From Paenibacillus sp. FSL H7-0331 (lineage in GTDB: Bacteria > Bacillota > Bacilli > Paenibacillales > NBRC-103111): a stretch of DNA of 64,000 nt. Where the stretch lies: the NCBI RefSeq assembly GCF_001956045.1, contig NZ_MRTH01000013.1, forward strand, positions 1-64,000. Direction: 5' to 3'. The notes below the pieces were generated by a model. It was given only the letters and a program-made list of their open reading frames with translations. It made no database searches and was not told the origin of the DNA. The translations under genes were made by a program, and so were the position numbers. Positions within the stretch are counted from its first letter, which is position 1. Each line of letters opens with the position of its first letter. Shown piece by piece: positions 25,311-33,769 of this stretch.

Positions 25311-26183
25311 ATGAGCTTGAAGAAGTTTAGCCTTTTTGATGTAGTGAATGTGATGATCATGCTAATGGTCATTGTTGTCACGGTGTATCCCCTTTATTAT
25401 ATGGGAATTGTATCCATAAGCTCGGGTTTGTCAGTGCAAAGAGGGGACGTCTTCCTGTATCCGATTGAGGTTACGTTGAAGGCTTACAGTGTCGTCTTGG
25501 ACGATCCTTCGATACTACGCGCATATGGCAACACCTTGTTATACACGTGCCTGGGTGTGTGCGTGAATTTGATCATGACGACACTTTGTGCCTATCCCTT
25601 GTCGAGAAACCATTTGTATGGCAAAGCGCTGCTGTCCTTCTTTGTCGTGTTCACGATGTTTTTTGATGGTGGATTAATTCCGAGATATATGGTTGTCCAT
25701 TCGCTTGGGATGGTCAATTCGATCTGGGCTATCTTGATTCCTACGGCGATCAATGTGTTTAACATGATACTGATGAGAACCTTTTTTGCAGAAATTCCTG
25801 ATGCGCTTCATGAATCGGCTACTGTAGATGGGGCCAGTGAATGGCGAATCTTGCTGCAGGTTGTGCTGCCGCTGTCGATGCCGGTGATGGCTACGATGTT
25901 CATTTTTTATGCGGTGGCGCACTGGAACAGCTTTTTCCCCGCTTTAATTTACTTGAATGAGAAGCAGCTGTACCCGCTGCAAATTATAGTGCGGAACATC
26001 GTTATTCAAGGTGATATGTCCTCGCAAACGACAGAGATGGGAGCAGGAGAAAACAGCTCCGTTATGGCCCAGAATGTGAAGTATGCGGTCGTGTTCATTG
26101 CGATTTTGCCGATTCTGGTTGTGTACCCCTTTGTGCAAAAATATTTTATTCAAGGGGCTATGCTGGGAGCAGTTAAAGGATAA
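25311..26183 (+). CDS. ABC sugar permease (LplC/YtcP-like)
   Basis: A 290-residue MalG-class permease with AGGAGG 8 nt before the ATG; an upstream in-frame ATG has no RBS. Six TMs are predicted, and the EAA-type loop is LHESATVDGASEWRILLQVVLPLSMPV. The 'FFDGGLIPRYMVV' segment and C-terminal YPFVQKYFIQGAMLGAVKG are the hallmark of YtcP/LplC. It pairs with the preceding permease to form the translocation channel for the lipoprotein's ligand. Confidence 0.88.
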   Translation: MSLKKFSLFDVVNVMIMLMVIVVTVYPLYYMGIVSISSGLSVQRGDVFLYPIEVTLKAYSVVLDDPSILRAYGNTLLYTCLGVCVNLIMTTLCAYPLSRNHLYGKALLSFFVVFTMFFDGGLIPRYMVVHSLGMVNSIWAILIPTAINVFNMILMRTFFAEIPDALHESATVDGASEWRILLQVVLPLSMPVMATMFIFYAVAHWNSFFPALIYLNEKQLYPLQIIVRNIVIQGDMSSQTTEMGAGENSSVMAQNVKYAVVFIAILPILVVYPFVQKYFIQGAMLGAVKG

Positions 26184-26445
26184 ACTCAATAGACAATGCA
26201 GCTAACGCGTGCCGATACGCAATCGACGCGTTATTTGCGTTTAGCTTGAAATAGGACCCCATGACTTGTGTTGATGACCTATTCCTGGATTCTGGTAGCG
26301 AATATTCATGCAACTTGTCGCAATCTGTTGGTAAATTTGCACTATTTCTCCATAGAAAAGAGGAAAGAAGTTACTTGCTAGCGAATAAACTAGTGTAAGG
26401 CACTAATGAACGATAATTAGGAAGGCAAGAGGGGTGGTGTATAAA

Positions 26446-26880
26446 ATGGAATTATGGTCGATCTGGCTCATCATTGGCGGGATACTGCTGGTTGTGGAGA
26501 TGCTGACATTCACATTTTACTTACTTTGGCTTGGACTAGGCGCGGTTGTGGCTGCTGCTGTGGCTTGGATAGCTCCTGATGCATTTGTGCTGCAAATATT
26601 GGCAGGTTGTCTGACAGCTCTAGTTCTCACCTTTTTTACGAAACCGCTCACACGCCGCTTTCGTACATCCAGAGGATTTAAGGACGTTATTGACGAGATG
26701 ATTGGCAAGCAGGGGATTGTGCTGGAGACTATCGAACCAGGCAAGCATGGGATTGTGAAGGTAGGCAATGAAACCTGGAGTGCTTCTTCAAATGAACAGC
26801 TGTTAAAGGATGAAATTGTCATTGTTGTCGAGCGGGGTAATACAATAATAGAAGTACAAAAATGGGGAGGTATTTCATAA
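26446..26880 (+). CDS. NfeD-like membrane protein (short form)
   Basis: A 144-residue protein with two or three N-terminal TMs (IWLIIGGILLVVEMLTFTFYLL, then a second hydrophobic stretch) and a C-terminal OB-fold NfeD domain (MIGKQGIVLETIEPGKHGIVKVG, then WSASSNEQLLKDEIVIVVE). It is adjacent by one base to the SPFH gene, a partnership conserved across bacteria in which NfeD associates with a stomatin/flotillin-like scaffold. Start by GAGGGGTGG upstream. Confidence 0.85.
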   Translation: MELWSIWLIIGGILLVVEMLTFTFYLLWLGLGAVVAAAVAWIAPDAFVLQILAGCLTALVLTFFTKPLTRRFRTSRGFKDVIDEMIGKQGIVLETIEPGKHGIVKVGNETWSASSNEQLLKDEIVIVVERGNTIIEVQKWGGIS

Positions 26881-27807
26881 ATGGCTGCTACTGTTGCTAT
26901 TATTATTTTGATTCTTGTCATTGTTTTTGTTGCATTAACGGTTAAAATCGTACCGCAGCAGCGTGTTGCCGTTGTGGAGAGACTTGGGAAATATAACCGA
27001 CTGTTGACGCCAGGACTGAATATTTTGATCCCGATTGTCGATCAGGTACGTGTACATCACGATTTACGTGTGCAGCAGGCGAATGTTCCACCGCAAACGG
27101 TGATCACGAAGGATAATGTTCAGGTGAAGATCGATACGATCATCTTTTATCAGGTGGTCGGTCCTGAGCAGGCTACGTATGGAATTTCGGATTATGTGTA
27201 TGGGGTTCGTAATATTAGTACAGCGACCATGAGACAAATTATTGGTAAGCTGGAGCTGGATGAAACCTTATCCGGACGTGAGAAAATATCCAGCGAAATT
27301 CGGATCGCACTTGATGAAGCAACGGAAAAATGGGGCGTGCGTATCGAGCGTGTCGAAGTTATCGATATTCAACCGCCGCTCGATATTCAAGAGTCGATGG
27401 ACAAACAGATGAAGGCAGAACGTAGTAAACGTGCGATTGTTCTGGAAGCGGAGGCTGCCAAGCAGGATATGATTCTACGGGCAGAAGGCGACAAGCAGGG
27501 GAAAATCCTCAAGGCTGAAGGGGATAAGGAAGCTAGAATTCGTCAAGCCGAGGGATTACGCCAAGCTCAGGAGCTCGAGGCATTAGGACAGGCAAAGGCG
27601 ATCCAGGCGATTGCCGAAGCGGAGAAAAATCGGATTGAGCTGCTGCGTTCAGCAGGACTTGACGAGAACGTGCTAGCGTACCGTTCTTTAGAGACGTTGA
27701 GCGAGATTTCCAAGGGACCTGCCAACAAAATATTCATTCCTACCAAAGCTATTGAAACGCTTGGAAGTATCGGGGCGATTGGGGAAATTTTTAGAGCCAA
27801 AGAGTAA
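26881..27807 (+). CDS. SPFH/Band 7 protein (stomatin/QmcA-like)
   Basis: A 308-residue protein: one N-terminal membrane segment (residues ~4-24), then an SPFH domain beginning VPQQRVAVVERLGKYNRLLTPG, the signature GISDYVYGVRNISTATMRQ, and a long C-terminal coiled coil rich in Ala/Glu (AAKQDMILRAEGDKQGKILK). This is the slipin/QmcA type, which forms membrane scaffolds and modulates proteases. It is co-transcribed with nfeD and followed by a strong terminator. Confidence 0.88.
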   Translation: MAATVAIIILILVIVFVALTVKIVPQQRVAVVERLGKYNRLLTPGLNILIPIVDQVRVHHDLRVQQANVPPQTVITKDNVQVKIDTIIFYQVVGPEQATYGISDYVYGVRNISTATMRQIIGKLELDETLSGREKISSEIRIALDEATEKWGVRIERVEVIDIQPPLDIQESMDKQMKAERSKRAIVLEAEAAKQDMILRAEGDKQGKILKAEGDKEARIRQAEGLRQAQELEALGQAKAIQAIAEAEKNRIELLRSAGLDENVLAYRSLETLSEISKGPANKIFIPTKAIETLGSIGAIGEIFRAKE

Positions 27808-27854
27808 CTGGATTCACAGCACAAGATGAAGCATAATTAGGTAGAATCAAGCAA

Positions 27855-27892
27855 AAAAAGGGCTGTATCTTAACGAGATGCGGCTCTTTTTT
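27855..27892 (+). terminator. intrinsic terminator of the nfeD-SPFH operon
   Basis: AAAAGGGCTGTATCT paired with AGATGCGGCTCTTTT around loop TAACG, followed by T6. Confidence 0.85.
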
Positions 27893-27959
27893 GTTGAAAT
27901 CTTTGTATCATAAACTATCAGGTTGAATCGTATTCAAAATTTCGCTGGAGGTAGTTTAT

Positions 27960-28013
27960 ATGGCAAATCCTAAGGATTTAAAGCTTGGTGCAAGTGAGGT
28001 GTGTTGTCTATGA
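27960..28013 (+). CDS. possible 17-codon leader peptide
   Basis: ATG with GGAGG 10 nt upstream opens MANPKDLKLGASEVCCL and stops with an ATGA overlap at the nucleotidyltransferase start. The RBS is better than that of the downstream gene, so translation of the large gene may depend on this short frame. It may instead be the 5' relic of a truncated gene. No family is recognised. Confidence 0.4.
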   Translation: MANPKDLKLGASEVCCL

Positions 28014-29056
28014 GAGTCGGGTCTGCAAGAGCTGCTGCGACTGATTGGGTCCTGCAGCACGCCAGTCGGGAGGATGGGTTTCAAGGTGCGTATTTCAGTG
28101 GTTCGACGATCGGATTGTCAGATGACTCAGAGCTGCCGGCGGCCTCCGACATAGACGTTGTGATCGTCACCGCACAGGATGAGCCTCCTCTTAAGCTGGG
28201 GAAGTTCATCTACCGCGGCACGCTATTAGAGGCTACTTATTTGTCCTGGAAGCAATTCGCCTCGGTCGAGGAGGTTCTGACGTCCTATCACCTGGCAGGC
28301 AGCTTTCGTGTGGATACGATCATTGCCGACCCTACCGGACATTTGCGTAGCTTGCAATCAGAGGTATCTCGCCATTTTGCTGATCGGGTATGGGTGCGCC
28401 GTCGATGTGATAACGTTCGGCAAAGGATCGAGAATGGGCTGCGGACCATCGACATCACGGCCCCACTGCATGATCTGGTGACGTCCTGGTTATTTCCGAC
28501 AGGCGTGACCACGCACGTCCTGCTGGTGGCTGCCCTTCGTAATCCCACTGTGCGGCTGCGCTATCTTGCCGCGCGCAAAGTGCTTATGGATTATGGCCAT
28601 GATGGCCTATACTTGGAGCTGCTGAATTTGCTCGGCTGCGCTCACCTGACACCTGAACGTGTTGAGCATCATCTCACTGAGCTAGAACAAACCTTCGACG
28701 CCGCTGCGGCCGTGGCCCAAACACCGTTCTTCTTCAGCACCGACATCACCACCACGACGCGATCAGTCGCAATTGACGGAAGCCGTGAGCTGATACAGGC
28801 CGGTAATCATCGTGAAGCGGTCTTCTGGATCGTCGCAACCTTTGCCCGCTGCCACAAGATTCTGGCCGCAGACGCCCCGCCGGAACTGTTGGATGCACAC
28901 CGTCCAGCCTTTAATGCGATCATCAACGACCTCGGCATCACTTCTACGGATACGCTCCTCCGCCGTGCCGAGGATGTGATCGAGTTCTTGCCCCGACTCT
29001 GGGACACCACAGAGGCAATTCTGTTAGCGAACCCGGACATCGCGGCGGAACAATAG
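28010..29056 (+). CDS. nucleotidyltransferase-domain protein
   Basis: A 348-residue protein. The N-terminal ~110 residues contain the polymerase-beta-type motif: FSGSTIGLSDDSELPAASDIDVVIV gives the G-S and D-x-D metal ligands. A helical C-terminal domain follows. Such two-domain proteins include antibiotic nucleotidyltransferases, but the substrate cannot be read here. GTGAGGTG serves as RBS, 9 nt from ATG. The gene appears richer in G+C than its neighbours, which fits acquisition by transfer. It faces the following minus-strand acetyltransferase with a 10-bp gap and no clear terminator. Confidence 0.7.
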   Translation: MRVGSARAAATDWVLQHASREDGFQGAYFSGSTIGLSDDSELPAASDIDVVIVTAQDEPPLKLGKFIYRGTLLEATYLSWKQFASVEEVLTSYHLAGSFRVDTIIADPTGHLRSLQSEVSRHFADRVWVRRRCDNVRQRIENGLRTIDITAPLHDLVTSWLFPTGVTTHVLLVAALRNPTVRLRYLAARKVLMDYGHDGLYLELLNLLGCAHLTPERVEHHLTELEQTFDAAAAVAQTPFFFSTDITTTTRSVAIDGSRELIQAGNHREAVFWIVATFARCHKILAADAPPELLDAHRPAFNAIINDLGITSTDTLLRRAEDVIEFLPRLWDTTEAILLANPDIAAEQ

Positions 29057-29066
29057 TGACCTAACA

Positions 29067-29570
29067 TTAATCAAGTCTTTTTCCCAAAATGACCAAATCT
29101 CTTTCGATGCCATCCAAATTAGCAATCCGCGGCATATACCCCCATTGTTCAAACTGGAATTTGCGGAGAAGCGCCAGACTCGCCTCGTTATGTGCGAATA
29201 CAAAACCGACTAAAGTATGTAGGTGGAGTCTGGGAGCCTCCTCGATGGCTTTTGCGATTAACAGGCCTCCGAGCCCCTTCGACCTGTAAGACTCCGCGAT
29301 GTAGACACTGATCTCTGCTGTTGCGTTATAGGCAGGTCTGCCGTAAAACGACTGATAGCTCAACCACGCGACTATTTGATCCTCATGCTTCACCACCCAT
29401 AAAGGTCTGAAATCGGGAGAATGCTCCTCAAACCATGGAAGTCTGCTTTCCACAGTCACTGGCTCCAAATCTGCGGTTACCTGTCGACCGGCTATGGTTG
29501 AGTTATAAATTTCAATAATGGTATCCAAATCCTCAAGCATTGCGTCCACGATCTGGTATTCATTGTGCAT
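29067..29570 (-). CDS. GNAT N-acetyltransferase (phosphinothricin-acetyltransferase-like)
   Basis: A 167-residue protein. MLEDLDTIIEIYNSTIAGRQVTADLEPVTVESRLPWFEEH, YGRPAYNATAEISVYIAESYR, the acetyl-CoA loop SKGLGGLLIAKAIEEA and VGFVFAHNEASLALLRKFQF follow the Pat/YwnH subgroup, which acetylates amino acids and herbicide-like analogues. RBS and ATG are clear. The true substrate is unknown; members often detoxify methionine sulfoximine. Confidence 0.85.
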   Translation of the reverse strand: MHNEYQIVDAMLEDLDTIIEIYNSTIAGRQVTADLEPVTVESRLPWFEEHSPDFRPLWVVKHEDQIVAWLSYQSFYGRPAYNATAEISVYIAESYRSKGLGGLLIAKAIEEAPRLHLHTLVGFVFAHNEASLALLRKFQFEQWGYMPRIANLDGIERDLVILGKRLD

Positions 29571-29630
29571 GTGTAGGCCTCCATTTGTCCAAACAGATAA
29601 TGATCATTCGGCGGATTCTTGCCGTTCAAC

Positions 29631-30113
29631 TCAGGAATCAGCTGTCAGGCGCTGACAAAACTGCTCCAGGTAATACTGGTCCGTTTCCGTGAATCGGGCT
29701 TCTACAGGACTGTCGATGTCGAGCACACCTATAAGGTTGTTTTGGCGGAACAAGGGGATGACGAGCTCTGACCTTGAAGCAGCATCACACGCAATATGGC
29801 CCGGAAACAGATGGACATCATCCACACGCTGCGTGTGTTTGTGTGCAACAGCGGTTCCGCATACTCCCTTACCGTAGGCAATGCGGGTGCAGGCAGGCAA
29901 GCCCTGAAACGGTCCGAGAACAAGTGTGTTAGCGTCATTCAGCAAATAGAAGCCGACCCAGTTAATGGTTTCCAGAAATTGCCCGAGAAGAGCGGAGGCG
30001 TTAGCGAGATTGGCGATAAGGTCCGGCTCGTCTTCAATTAAAGCATCCAATTGGCGCAGCAGCAGGGTATACCGTTCCTCCGGACTCCCTTCGTAATGCT
30101 TGGGTTGAAACAT
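29631..30113 (-). CDS. msrC: free methionine-(R)-sulfoxide reductase (GAF domain)
   Basis: A 160-residue single GAF domain. NWVGFYLLNDANTLVLGPFQG, then three Cys at the family positions: ACTRIAYGKG, GVCGTAVA and HIACDAASRSE. With ELVIPLF and GVLDIDSP, this is the fRMsr pattern (E. coli MsrC, Bacillus YtsP). It reduces free Met-R-sulfoxide, with the last Cys as the catalytic one. RBS AGGAGG lies 8 nt before ATG. It stands near other redox genes of this window but not in an operon with them. Confidence 0.88.
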   Translation of the reverse strand: MFQPKHYEGSPEERYTLLLRQLDALIEDEPDLIANLANASALLGQFLETINWVGFYLLNDANTLVLGPFQGLPACTRIAYGKGVCGTAVAHKHTQRVDDVHLFPGHIACDAASRSELVIPLFRQNNLIGVLDIDSPVEARFTETDQYYLEQFCQRLTADS

Positions 30114-30152
30114 GAAATCGACCTCCTAAAAGATTTGCTAATTATTGTTATG

Positions 30153-30659
30153 TTATGAACTGCCGTACTTCTTTTTCCAATTTGCCATCCATTCCTTAAA
30201 AGTCATACCGGTGACTTCCTCCAGAGTTTTGCCGTCTATCGAGTAAGGCGCACCCGCCCGCATCATGGCTCCATTATCATCAGGGAATGAAGTGCCGCCA
30301 ATCACCTTACCTTCGCAGAGTATGATCGAAACTTTTGTGTTCGAGTGGTATATCTTTTCCAATGGATGGTTGGCGACTGTGAACCCGTATACGGTTATAG
30401 CTTTTCCAAAATACGGATCGGGCTCGACCTTTTGTACCCCCCATGCTTGTTGATAGGGCGTCGACTCCATAGGCCCGAATATTTTACTTTTTTCTAACGT
30501 ATAAGTATCGATTTGACCGTTACTTTTCATAATGGTATAACCTTGTGCCTTGACGTAGGCTGCGGCTGTTTGTTCATCAACGGTGATCTCTTTGTTGCAT
30601 CCGATCACTATTAGCGTCAAGAGCCCAACGAGCAGTACGAGCATAGAAAGTCTCCACAT
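30153..30659 (-). CDS. hypothetical lipoprotein
   Basis: A 168-residue exported protein with a lipobox (LIVIGC, Cys at residue 21). The mature part starts NKEITVDEQTAAAYVKAQGYTI and includes AWGVQKVEPDPYFGKAITVYGF and VIGGTSFPDDNGAMMRAG. This looks like a small secreted alpha/beta domain found in Bacillales lipoproteins without known function. A GAGATGAGAG RBS precedes ATG. It is the downstream partner of a large membrane-protein gene, ~50 bp away. Confidence 0.65.
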   Translation of the reverse strand: MWRLSMLVLLVGLLTLIVIGCNKEITVDEQTAAAYVKAQGYTIMKSNGQIDTYTLEKSKIFGPMESTPYQQAWGVQKVEPDPYFGKAITVYGFTVANHPLEKIYHSNTKVSIILCEGKVIGGTSFPDDNGAMMRAGAPYSIDGKTLEEVTGMTFKEWMANWKKKYGSS

Positions 30660-30709
30660 TCTCTCATCTCACCCCAGGTTCACGATTTCTGACTCTGCAC
30701 AGGTTGTGA

Positions 30710-32485
30710 TTATTTCTCGCCGTCCTCATCCTTGCGCCCATCCTGGTCTGTATCACCGCTGCGGCTAATGGACTTCTTGAGCTCCGGCCCTTCCAGATTT
30801 GTGGCGGCTTGCTTGGATGGAGCAGCTTCGTTGAAGGCATACAAGGTTTGAATCGATTGCAAATCCTTATTCGAAACCGTCGTGGCGATGATTTCACGTT
30901 CACCGAGATACCGCCGGATTTTGCCTACAAGGTGGTCCAGTAAATCGTCCGCTTTATGCATACTGGTCACAAAACGAGGTCCTGCCAGATTGCCCGAACC
31001 GGAGCTTGCCTGTGTGCTTGTGACCAATCGGGTGACCAACAGCCAGGGACTGAAGGAGGTGCGGACGACTGTGTTCTCGCTTCGCGTCGAATCAGTGATC
31101 GCCATGCCTACGGACAGCTTGGATTCGGTATAGGTGCCTTCACCCTGGAAATGAATCAGGTAGCTTGTAAAATGCATTTCCGCCCAGTAGAGGTGGGTAA
31201 GAGTCTGAGCCGCGCTGCCGAATATCCACAGTAAAAGCGGAAAATAGATCCCGTCAAACAAGCGGCTCCAGACCAGACCATCGATATACTGACGATTGAG
31301 AAAGAATAACAATACGGCAGACAGCACAACCAGTACATGTCCAGCTATCGCTATGTAGAGCCGCAGCTGTTGAAACAAGGGTGGATAAGCAATCTCCTCA
31401 TAAACAGGCTGAGTTTCCTGAATGGTGTCGCCGACGAAGCTGCCTTTATCCATACTGCCTTCCATATTCAGGTTCGGGCTGAGCTCACGGTAAACCCGAT
31501 TCGGAAATTCCTTATACCGCAGATTGGCAAGCTCCATATCTAACGATCTGAAAAAATCCTTGGGGTGTACATTTTCCTGCCAATGCTCGCGGAACTCCGA
31601 TATTTCGGTCATTGGCTCATACAGCTCGGAGCGGAATTTGGCCAAGACGATGCTCGCTGCTGCAAGGAGCGGTATGATCAGATAAAGCGCAATCAGATGC
31701 AGAACTGGATGAAAAGGCGCATCCGGAAATTCAATACCTTGTCGAATGGCCAGCTCTCCTGCGGCGGGAACGAGAATACTAAGGACAATCACCCATACGA
31801 TACTGCCCTTACTTCCTAATAAACGAAAGCTGTTCGTATGCTTGGCGGAGAGCTTGTTGAACAGCCACAGCAGTAATAAACCAACGGACAGCCCAATTCC
31901 CAGCCAGCTGCTGAAGGATGATTGGGACAATTGGGTCAGACCCAGTGAACCCGACAGCAGCGCCAGCCAGTAAAAGAGTAAGGCGATCAAGGAATAACCC
32001 GTATTTTGAATAAGGACATGCATGAAATTGCGCATGGAGTAGGGCAAAAAGATCATTTTCGGAAATATACTGTAGATCATTCGATCCAGCAGTGTGGAAG
32101 GCTCTCGAAACGTAATATTTTTCCTTCCGGTTAGCATTTGATCCAGCTCTTCAGGCTGGTAAACCAGATTAGCTTCAAAGACATGTTTTTCACTTCGTGC
32201 CACATTGCGGCTAATGCTGGACGGAATACCCCGGCCGACATAGAAGCGAAAAATCTGCATCAAACCCTTGGTTACATAAGCGACGCCGCCAGCAAGCAAA
32301 ATCAGGCAAATAACCAGATTCAGCCATCCTGCAGCCTGACCGGTTTCTACCATTTGATTGCGCAAAGCAAAAAGCGACAGTACGCCTAACAGGAGGATTA
32401 TCGTACCGCTTGCGAGATAAAGAAGGCCTTCCCGTTTAAACGGATTTTTAATTTGCGGATCGTTAGAGCCATACTGAAATGTCAT
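30710..32485 (-). CDS. polytopic membrane protein of unknown function
   Basis: A 591-residue protein with about eight to ten predicted TMs arranged in groups: two near the N terminus (LLYLASGTIILLLGVLSLFAL; LNLVICLILLAGG), a cytosolic stretch, four or more in the middle, and two after residue ~385. It ends in an acidic, likely disordered tail (GDTDQDGRKDEDGEK). The ATG chosen has GAGGAAAA 5 nt upstream; an earlier GTG lacks an RBS. I do not recognise a family. It may be transcribed with the lipoprotein gene that follows. Confidence 0.65.
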   Translation of the reverse strand: MTFQYGSNDPQIKNPFKREGLLYLASGTIILLLGVLSLFALRNQMVETGQAAGWLNLVICLILLAGGVAYVTKGLMQIFRFYVGRGIPSSISRNVARSEKHVFEANLVYQPEELDQMLTGRKNITFREPSTLLDRMIYSIFPKMIFLPYSMRNFMHVLIQNTGYSLIALLFYWLALLSGSLGLTQLSQSSFSSWLGIGLSVGLLLLWLFNKLSAKHTNSFRLLGSKGSIVWVIVLSILVPAAGELAIRQGIEFPDAPFHPVLHLIALYLIIPLLAAASIVLAKFRSELYEPMTEISEFREHWQENVHPKDFFRSLDMELANLRYKEFPNRVYRELSPNLNMEGSMDKGSFVGDTIQETQPVYEEIAYPPLFQQLRLYIAIAGHVLVVLSAVLLFFLNRQYIDGLVWSRLFDGIYFPLLLWIFGSAAQTLTHLYWAEMHFTSYLIHFQGEGTYTESKLSVGMAITDSTRSENTVVRTSFSPWLLVTRLVTSTQASSGSGNLAGPRFVTSMHKADDLLDHLVGKIRRYLGEREIIATTVSNKDLQSIQTLYAFNEAAPSKQAATNLEGPELKKSISRSGDTDQDGRKDEDGEK

Positions 32486-32652
32486 AGGTTTTCCTCGCTT
32501 TTCCACATTGTACCTGATTAGGAATCACTCACAATATACCGTTTATACCCTTGCGTTGTCTACCCGAATCAGCATTTTTGCTCATGGTAAGCACAACCAC
32601 TTAACGCTGTATTCACGGCATGGTACAATAGTCTAAAGGACAGGTGAGACCG

Positions 32653-33054
32653 ATGAGCGACAAAAAAGCGAAGATGAAAATATCAGAGCTAAAAAGCAAG
32701 CTGAATCAGCTGTCAAAGCAGGAAATGATGAAGCTTTTGGTGGAAAGCTATAAGAGAAGTGAAGAGGTTCAGGAGTATTTGGGCTCCAAGCTGAAGGAAG
32801 GTCCGGTCATTCTGACGATTTTCCCTAATGAGGATCATAAAGAAAGCACAAGCGTCGTACAACTGAACGTGTGGAAAGAATGGATGGAAATTCCAGCTAA
32901 TATCCGTGAGGCCATCGTCGAAAATGTCTGGTGCGGAAAGTGCGCCAAAGCTGTTCTCATTCGTGATTATACAATATATAGTGAACGATCCGGTCTGGTT
33001 CTTAAAGGGGCCTGCGCGGAATGCGGGGGACAGGTTGCGCGGGTTGTGGATTAA
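32653..33054 (+). CDS. zinc-ribbon hypothetical protein
   Basis: A 133-residue soluble protein. The N-terminal half is helical (ISELKSKLNQLSKQEMMKLLVESYK). The C-terminal third is a zinc ribbon with CGKC and CAEC pairs (VWCGKCAKAV ... GACAECGGQV). AGGTGAG precedes ATG. The combination suggests a nucleic-acid or regulatory role, but nothing specific can be said. It is followed by a hairpin that also serves the convergent gene. Confidence 0.6.
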   Translation: MSDKKAKMKISELKSKLNQLSKQEMMKLLVESYKRSEEVQEYLGSKLKEGPVILTIFPNEDHKESTSVVQLNVWKEWMEIPANIREAIVENVWCGKCAKAVLIRDYTIYSERSGLVLKGACAECGGQVARVVD

Positions 33055-33060
33055 CAAAAA

Positions 33061-33083
33061 AACGCCCTGGGATCTGGGCGTTT
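33061..33083. terminator. bidirectional terminator
   Basis: AACGCCC/GGGCGTT stem with an 8-nt loop between A-rich and T-rich flanks; it serves the zinc-ribbon gene and the convergent YhfH-like gene. Confidence 0.75.
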
Positions 33084-33088
33084 GAGCT

Positions 33089-33283
33089 TTACTCGATGTA
33101 TGGATTGCTGCGGATGGGTAAAGCTCCTGAGGTTGACAAGGGACTGAGTGGATAAAAGGTCAGGCCCTGGCATTTGGTACAGGTATTGCTGTAGCAATCG
33201 GCCATTTCTTCCATCTTCTCGCTGCACGTATCACAACATTTGGCGGGTAACGATTCATAAAACTCGGTTGTACGCATTAACAT
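33089..33283 (-). CDS. YhfH-like cysteine-rich protein
   Basis: A 64-residue protein starting MLMRTTEFYESLPAKCC; AAAGGGAGTG lies 8 nt upstream, and an in-frame GTG inside that box is rejected. The PAKxCDTC...EMADCYSNTCTKC pattern (two Cys pairs around an acidic helix) is that of the YhfH family, presumed zinc-binding. The C-terminal extension (LSPLSTSGALPIRSNPYIE) is longer than usual. Function unknown in all members I know of. Confidence 0.7.
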   Translation of the reverse strand: MLMRTTEFYESLPAKCCDTCSEKMEEMADCYSNTCTKCQGLTFYPLSPLSTSGALPIRSNPYIE

Positions 33284-33470
33284 GCGATTCACTCCCTTTG
33301 TTCATGATACTTCTACTATAACACGAATGAAAGATTAAATGTAAGCGCTTCAAAAACTATTTTCCAATTTGTCGAATAAGCGTAACGAATGATATACTAT
33401 CGCTGATGAATACACGCTGAAGTTGTCGAAAGCCCCCTATATTCCTACAGCTGTGTTAGAGGAGAGCCTG

Positions 33471-33653
33471 ATGAAACTGATCATTTTTATCATCCTGATG
33501 CTGATGTACCCGTTATTTTTGCGGTTGATTCATATTTCTGATTTGCGAGTCATTCCTCTGGTTGCCCCTTACGCATTGGGCGTGTTATCGCTCGTTGTTA
33601 TGATTTCGGGAATCATTGAATTTATCGCTAAAAAAATACGGGACAAGCAGTAG
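33471..33653 (+). CDS. small membrane protein
   Basis: A 60-residue protein with two hydrophobic segments (LIIFIILMLMYPLFLRL and LVAPYALGVLSLVVMISGI) and a basic end (AKKIRDKQ). The RBS GAGGAGAG lies 6 nt before the ATG chosen; the upstream part of the longer open frame has no RBS. Family not recognised. Confidence 0.55.
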   Translation: MKLIIFIILMLMYPLFLRLIHISDLRVIPLVAPYALGVLSLVVMISGIIEFIAKKIRDKQ

Positions 33654-33769
33654 GCACAGGCTGCATTATTACTATTGCACTATAAAAGTTAAGAGCGACC
33701 AAAACTATAGACCTATATTTGGCGAATATGGTATTATTATGTCAAAGTGTATAGTTAAGGGGGATTCGT

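Noticed and set aside
26184..26445. Search for a sigma-W promoter before the nfeD-SPFH operon
   Set aside because: NfeD/SPFH operons of Bacillus are often sigma-W controlled, but no TGAAAC-N16-CGTA pair is present in this gap.
33340..33352. TGTAAGCGCTTCA as a cre site
   Set aside because: It is one base short of the 14-bp palindrome and lies between two small genes with no carbohydrate link; kept out for lack of support.
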